This document shows positions 38,556-41,569 of a DNA stretch of 41,569 bases, one piece after another. Each line of letters starts with the position of its first letter. Within the stretch, counting starts at the first letter, position 1. The DNA comes from Pseudomaricurvus sp. HS19 (lineage in GTDB: Bacteria > Pseudomonadota > Gammaproteobacteria > Pseudomonadales > Cellvibrionaceae). The notes beneath the pieces are model-generated. The model ran no database searches. It was given only the letters and a program-made list of their open reading frames with translations, and had not been told where the DNA came from. Position numbers and translations under genes: made by a program. The DNA is taken from the NCBI RefSeq assembly GCF_009857815.1, contig NZ_WVVW01000004.1, forward strand, positions 1 through 41,569, written 5' to 3'.

Positions 38556-39782
38556 TCAGGCAATTGCGCCTTTTTCTTTCAGTTCTTCGATCTTGTCCCA
38601 CTCCATGCCCATCTCCATCAGCACCAGTTCGGTGTGCTCGGAGGCCAGCGGAGCGCGCTCGGTTTTTACCGGCTCGTGGTTAAACTGCACAGGGCCGCGC
38701 ACCAGTTTGATGGGGTCGCCACCACTGGCGGATTCCACTTCAAACAGCATGTCGTTGGCCAGTGCCTGCTCGTCGGAGGTGATGTCCAGCAGGCTCTGTA
38801 CCGGCGCCCACTGACCGGAGTAGGTCTTCAGGTGCTCGCGCCAGTATTTGAAATCTTTCTCGGCAAACGCAGCTACGATGATCTCGGAAGCGGCTTCCCA
38901 GTTTTGCATCAGGGCTTTCACTTCGGAGAAACGCTCGTCGTCGGCCAGCTCGGGCTTGCCGATGTGGGTGAAGAAGCTCTTGATGTGTGGGCCTGGAGTC
39001 AGGGTACACATGTTGATCACACCACCGTCGGAGCAGTAGTAGTTACCCATCAGCGGGTTGCCTGGGTTACCACCGGACTGGGGCATACGGTTGCCCATGA
39101 TCTGGTTGGTCTCGATACCCATGTCGATGGAGGTACCGGCCGCCCACCAGGCGGTGCTCAGCAGGGAGACATCCAGTTCGGTGGCTTCGCCGGTCTGGGC
39201 GCGGTGGAACAGGGCCGCGGCAATACCGCCGGCGATGTTCATGCCGCCGATGGAGTCACCAAAGGCAGGTACACCCTGGGAGATAGGGCCGCCCAGCTCT
39301 TTCGGGGAGAAGGCATCGGCCAGGCCGCCGCGGTTCCAGAAGGCGGTACCGTCAAAGCCACCCACGTCACGATCCGGGCCTTTATCACCAAAGGCGGAGC
39401 CACGGGCGTAAATAATGTTGGGGTTAACCGCGCGGATGTGTTCGATGTCGAACTTCATTTTCTGGCGCTGGTTGGGCAGGTAGTTGGTCAGGAATACGTC
39501 GGCGGTCTTGGCCAGCTCGTAAATGACTTCCATGCCTTCAGGGGTGGAGATATCCACACCCACGCTGCGCTTGCCGCGGTTGGGGTGCTCAACGAAGGGG
39601 CAGCGGTTGGGGTCGGTTTCAATACCGCCCAGCTTGACGAAACCACGCTGGGTATCACCGCGCACAGGGTGCTCGATCTTGATGACGTCAGCGCCCCAGT
39701 CGGCCAGGATGGCTCCGGCGGCGGGTACAAAGGTAAATTGGGCTACTTCGAGGACTCGAACCCCTTTCATCACTTGAGCCAT
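38556..39782 (-). CDS. CaiB/BaiF-family CoA-transferase
   Basis: This 408-residue class III CoA-transferase moves CoA between carboxylic acids through a covalent aspartyl-CoA intermediate. The N-terminal Rossmann-like segment (LEVAQFTFVPAAGAILADWGADVIKIEHPVRGD) and the FVEHPNRGKRSVGVDIS region are typical. The likely catalytic aspartate is in AFGDSIGGMNIAGGIAAALFHR, and the late LLDITSDEQALANDM segment is the usual C-terminal family block. GGAGGAG precedes the ATG. It is the first gene of the minus-strand operon and diverges from an SDR gene. Substrates are unknown. Confidence 0.94.
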   Translation of the reverse strand: MAQVMKGVRVLEVAQFTFVPAAGAILADWGADVIKIEHPVRGDTQRGFVKLGGIETDPNRCPFVEHPNRGKRSVGVDISTPEGMEVIYELAKTADVFLTNYLPNQRQKMKFDIEHIRAVNPNIIYARGSAFGDKGPDRDVGGFDGTAFWNRGGLADAFSPKELGGPISQGVPAFGDSIGGMNIAGGIAAALFHRAQTGEATELDVSLLSTAWWAAGTSIDMGIETNQIMGNRMPQSGGNPGNPLMGNYYCSDGGVINMCTLTPGPHIKSFFTHIGKPELADDERFSEVKALMQNWEAASEIIVAAFAEKDFKYWREHLKTYSGQWAPVQSLLDITSDEQALANDMLFEVESASGGDPIKLVRGPVQFNHEPVKTERAPLASEHTELVLMEMGMEWDKIEELKEKGAIA

Positions 39783-39822
39783 GCGCGCTCCTCCGTATTC
39801 TAGTTAGGCGGCGGATTATACT

Positions 39823-39842
39823 ATTCAACAGTATTGTTGTAT
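39823..39842. promoter_or_regulatory. 20-bp palindrome, candidate repressor operator
   Basis: ATTCAACA, GTAT, TGTTGTAT: 8-base half sites with one mismatch. On the minus strand it lies between a TATAAT (39815-39820) and a weak -35 (TATACA), so a bound TetR-like repressor would block the CoA-transferase promoter. No regulator gene is in the window next to it. Confidence 0.55.
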
Positions 39843-39881
39843 ATAACTGGCAATTAGGGTTAAATCGCGTCTTACCTATAT

Positions 39882-39915
39882 AGGACCTGTCAGGGGTCAA
39901 AACCCCTTTTGTCCT
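39882..39915 (+). promoter_or_regulatory. Nested hairpin in the SDR leader
   Basis: AGGAC (39882-39886) pairs with GTCCT (39911-39915), enclosing GGGGT CAAA ACCCC followed by TTTT. It lies 38 bases before the SDR start, in the probable leader. It might be an attenuator or a protein-binding site, but this is weak evidence. Confidence 0.35.
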
Positions 39916-39952
39916 CTACCGTGTGGTTAATAAAAGATCAGGAGAGTAGCAC

Positions 39953-40732
39953 ATGAAGATCGATTCCTCACTCGCCGCTGTGGTTACCGGAGGCGCCTCC
40001 GGACTGGGCCTTGCGACCGTGAAAGCACTGCGTGCAGCGGGCGCCAAAGTTGCCATTTTTGACCTCAACCCGGAGACCGGGGAGAAGGCGGCTGAGGAGA
40101 CCGGAGCGATTTTCTGCCAGGTAGACGTACTGTCTGACGAGAGTGTTGACGCTGCTTTCGCCAAGGCCCGTGCGGCCAATGGCCAGGAGCGTGTACTGGT
40201 GTGCTGCGCCGGTGGTGGTAACGCCATCCCTACCGCCCGTCGCGACAAGGAGACCGGCGAGATCAACATCTTCCCGTCCGACAAGTTCGAGTGGGTACTG
40301 AAGCTCAATACCGTTGGCACCTTCCGCTGCATCACCCGCGCCGCGGCCGGCATGATGACCCTGGACCCCATCGATGGTGAGCGTGGCGTTTGTATCAACA
40401 CTGCTTCCGCCGCCGCTACCGAAGGTCAGATGGGCCAGGCAGCGTACTCCGCCGCCAAGGCGGCCATCGTCGGTATGACCCTCACCATCGCCCGCGACCT
40501 GGCCCGTGAAAACATCCGTATCAACACCATCCAGCCCGGTATCTTCGCCACCCCGGCCCTGCTGGGTGCGCCGCAGAAGCTGATCGATGCGCTGGGTGCC
40601 ATGGTGCCTAACCCCTCCCGTCTGGGCTCGCCTGACGAGTACGCCAGCATGGCGCTGGAGATGGTGCGCAATGGCTACCTGAACGGTGAGACCATTCGTC
40701 TGGACGGTGCCATCCGCATGCAGCCACGCTGA
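39953..40732 (+). CDS. SDR, 3-hydroxyacyl-CoA dehydrogenase type 2 (HSD10)-like
   Basis: This 259-residue classical SDR has cofactor motif TGGASGLG (12-19), Asp37 after the second strand (IFDLN, which favours NAD), and catalytic Ser152, Tyr165 and Lys169 (YSAAK). The arrangement GTFRCITRAAAGM...ERGVCINTASAAATEGQMGQAAYSAAKAA matches mitochondrial/bacterial type 2 hydroxyacyl-CoA dehydrogenases (HSD10), which oxidise short or branched 3-hydroxyacyl-CoAs. AGGAGAG precedes the ATG. It diverges from the CoA-transferase operon and probably works in the same acyl-CoA pathway. A strong terminator follows. Confidence 0.92.
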   Translation: MKIDSSLAAVVTGGASGLGLATVKALRAAGAKVAIFDLNPETGEKAAEETGAIFCQVDVLSDESVDAAFAKARAANGQERVLVCCAGGGNAIPTARRDKETGEINIFPSDKFEWVLKLNTVGTFRCITRAAAGMMTLDPIDGERGVCINTASAAATEGQMGQAAYSAAKAAIVGMTLTIARDLARENIRINTIQPGIFATPALLGAPQKLIDALGAMVPNPSRLGSPDEYASMALEMVRNGYLNGETIRLDGAIRMQPR

Positions 40733-40754
40733 TCGGTAAATCGGTCGGGATTAT

Positions 40755-40780
40755 AAAAGAGGCGCTTCGGCGCCTCTTTT
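40755..40780 (+). terminator. Rho-independent terminator after the SDR gene
   Basis: AAAAGAGGCGC, TTCG tetraloop, GCGCCTCTTTT, then more T. It is a perfect 11-bp stem 22 bases after the stop. Confidence 0.95.
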
Positions 40781-40946
40781 TTTGCCTGCAGAGAACACAG
40801 GCACTGCTGCTGGTGTCAATTAATAAGCCGGTATTTGATCTGGCGGGTGGCCGGGCAGGGCCTGCAGGGCTATAAATGGCAGATCTTATCCGCCTGTTGG
40901 GGTGCCGTAGAGACGGCGCGGGAACAGCAAAAACGAGAGGTGAGTG

Positions 40947-41300
40947 ATGCAAGTTCGTCTGAAATCTACCTGGCGCAGCCTGCTGGCGGGGCTGTTGTTA
41001 CTACCGGTTCTGGCGCTGGCCGCCGATCCCATCTGGATTGATGTGCGCTCCGCAGGGGAGTGGCAGTCCGGCCACCTGGAGCAGGCGCTGCATGTGCCGC
41101 ACACGGAGATTGGTGACCGTATTGCCGACATTACCGCGGATAAGGACGCCCCCATCTACCTCTACTGCCGCAGCGGCCGTCGCGCCGGGGTGGCGAAAGA
41201 GGCCCTGGAGAAGTTGGGCTACACCAATGTTACCAATGTGGGTGGGTACGAGCAGGCCAAGGCCGCGGTGGCAGGGGAGTGTGAACCGGCCAGTTGTTGA
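40947..41300 (+). CDS. Periplasmic rhodanese (PspE-like)
   Basis: This 117-residue protein has a signal peptide (MQVRLKSTWRSLLAGLLLLPVLALA, cleavage near residue 25) and a single rhodanese domain: IDVRSAGEWQSGHLEQALHVPH, then the active-site loop YCRSGRR (persulfide cysteine), then GYTNVTNVGG. It transfers sulfur in the periplasm; length and layout match PspE/GlpE-type single-domain enzymes. The ATG at 40947 was chosen over the GTG at 40944 because the GAGAGGTG site is better spaced. Two C-terminal cysteines (CEPASC) could be a disulfide. It is a stand-alone gene. Confidence 0.9.
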   Translation: MQVRLKSTWRSLLAGLLLLPVLALAADPIWIDVRSAGEWQSGHLEQALHVPHTEIGDRIADITADKDAPIYLYCRSGRRAGVAKEALEKLGYTNVTNVGGYEQAKAAVAGECEPASC

Positions 41301-41353
41301 TCCGGCATCATAGCTATGATGAATGGCGGTGTGGGGCCTGTAGGCCCAATAGA

Positions 41354-41371
41354 TTCCCGCCTTCGCGGGAA
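41354..41371. repeat. Short hairpin of the GTCATTCCCGC repeat family
   Basis: TTCCCGC, loop CTTC, GCGGGAA: 18 bases, a truncated relative of the palindromic repeats at 11354 and 36544. No gene is seen between 41301 and the window end. Confidence 0.6.
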
Positions 41372-41426
41372 GGACGGAGGGGGGGGGATCCACCTGTGGC
41401 CAGGACCACGACACAAGCACGGCTTT

Positions 41427-41567
41427 GTCATCCCCGCGTACAAGGTGAATTGCAGCTCGGCTGCAAGAGAGGGCGCTCTGGGGTGGGCGGGGGGCATCGG
41501 TCTGAGGGAAGGCCAGACCATTTATCGAATAGTCATCCCTGCGTACAAGGTGAATTGCGGCTCGGCT
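41427..41567. repeat. Direct repeat of about 36 bp with a 105-bp period at the window edge
   Basis: GTCATCCCCGCGTACAAGG... at 41427-41462 recurs with two or three changes at 41532-41567, and the second copy is cut by the window end. It suggests a tandem array that continues to the right. Confidence 0.7.
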
Positions 41568-41569
41568 TC

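Overview
The window is chromosomal DNA of a high-GC gammaproteobacterium, most likely a marine or free-living heterotroph of the Cellvibrionales/Halieaceae/Spongiibacteraceae type. This placement is an inference from gene content (PQQ dehydrogenases, a CoxSML-type molybdenum hydroxylase, CaiB/acyl-CoA ligase/SDR catabolic genes, a DUF1326-DUF2182-cytochrome P460 set), from the style of the integron recombination sites and from the dispersed intergenic repeats. No rRNA, tRNA or CRISPR array was seen.

Region 1 (0.4-10.0 kb) is an oxidative cluster. A secreted mGDH-like PQQ dehydrogenase on the minus strand diverges from a plus-strand operon of a CoxG-like protein with a membrane anchor, FAD, 2Fe-2S and molybdopterin subunits of a xanthine-oxidase-family enzyme, a small membrane-anchored protein, and a lipoprotein quinohemoprotein alcohol dehydrogenase with a C-terminal cytochrome c domain. 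The molybdopterin subunit carries an extra C-terminal beta-rich domain, and the next gene encodes the same domain on its own. The set suggests stepwise oxidation of an unknown alcohol or aldehyde, with electrons passed to the respiratory chain.

Region 2 (10-22 kb) holds a small Tat-like protein, a DMT exporter, a repeat-rich stretch with three 109-bp tandem copies, and a glycerophosphodiester/glycerol block (GDPD, a short GlpD, and convergent GlpK with a GFA-domain protein). It then has a phospholipase-D lipoprotein, a MoxR ATPase/VWA (CoxD/CoxE-like) pair and two overlapping lipoprotein genes of unknown function.

Region 3 (21.7-30.5 kb) is mostly minus strand: VOC protein, SDR, a secreted S9 glutamyl-endopeptidase-like peptidase, a DUF1326-DUF2182-cytochrome P460 operon, DUF3185, a secreted stand-alone STN-like domain, a DUF2157-like membrane protein and a small unknown gene.

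Region 4 (30.6-34.9 kb) is the highlight: a complete integron. It has an intact integron integrase with the IntI-specific patch, a probable attI, and six cassettes bounded by six recognisable attC sites, all pointing away from the integrase. Two cassettes encode nucleases (an Mrr-type restriction endonuclease and an HNH endonuclease), which makes the array a candidate anti-phage or anti-plasmid locus. The other cassettes encode a secreted protein, an unknown soluble protein, a small membrane protein, and one cassette with no convincing gene. The far end of the array abuts what looks like the remnant of an IS3-type element.

Region 5 (35-41.5 kb) has malonyl-CoA decarboxylase, then an acyl-CoA ligase, a small conserved protein and a CaiB/BaiF CoA-transferase in one minus-strand operon. 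This operon diverges from an HSD10-like SDR across a promoter region with a 20-bp palindrome. A periplasmic rhodanese and further repeats close the window.
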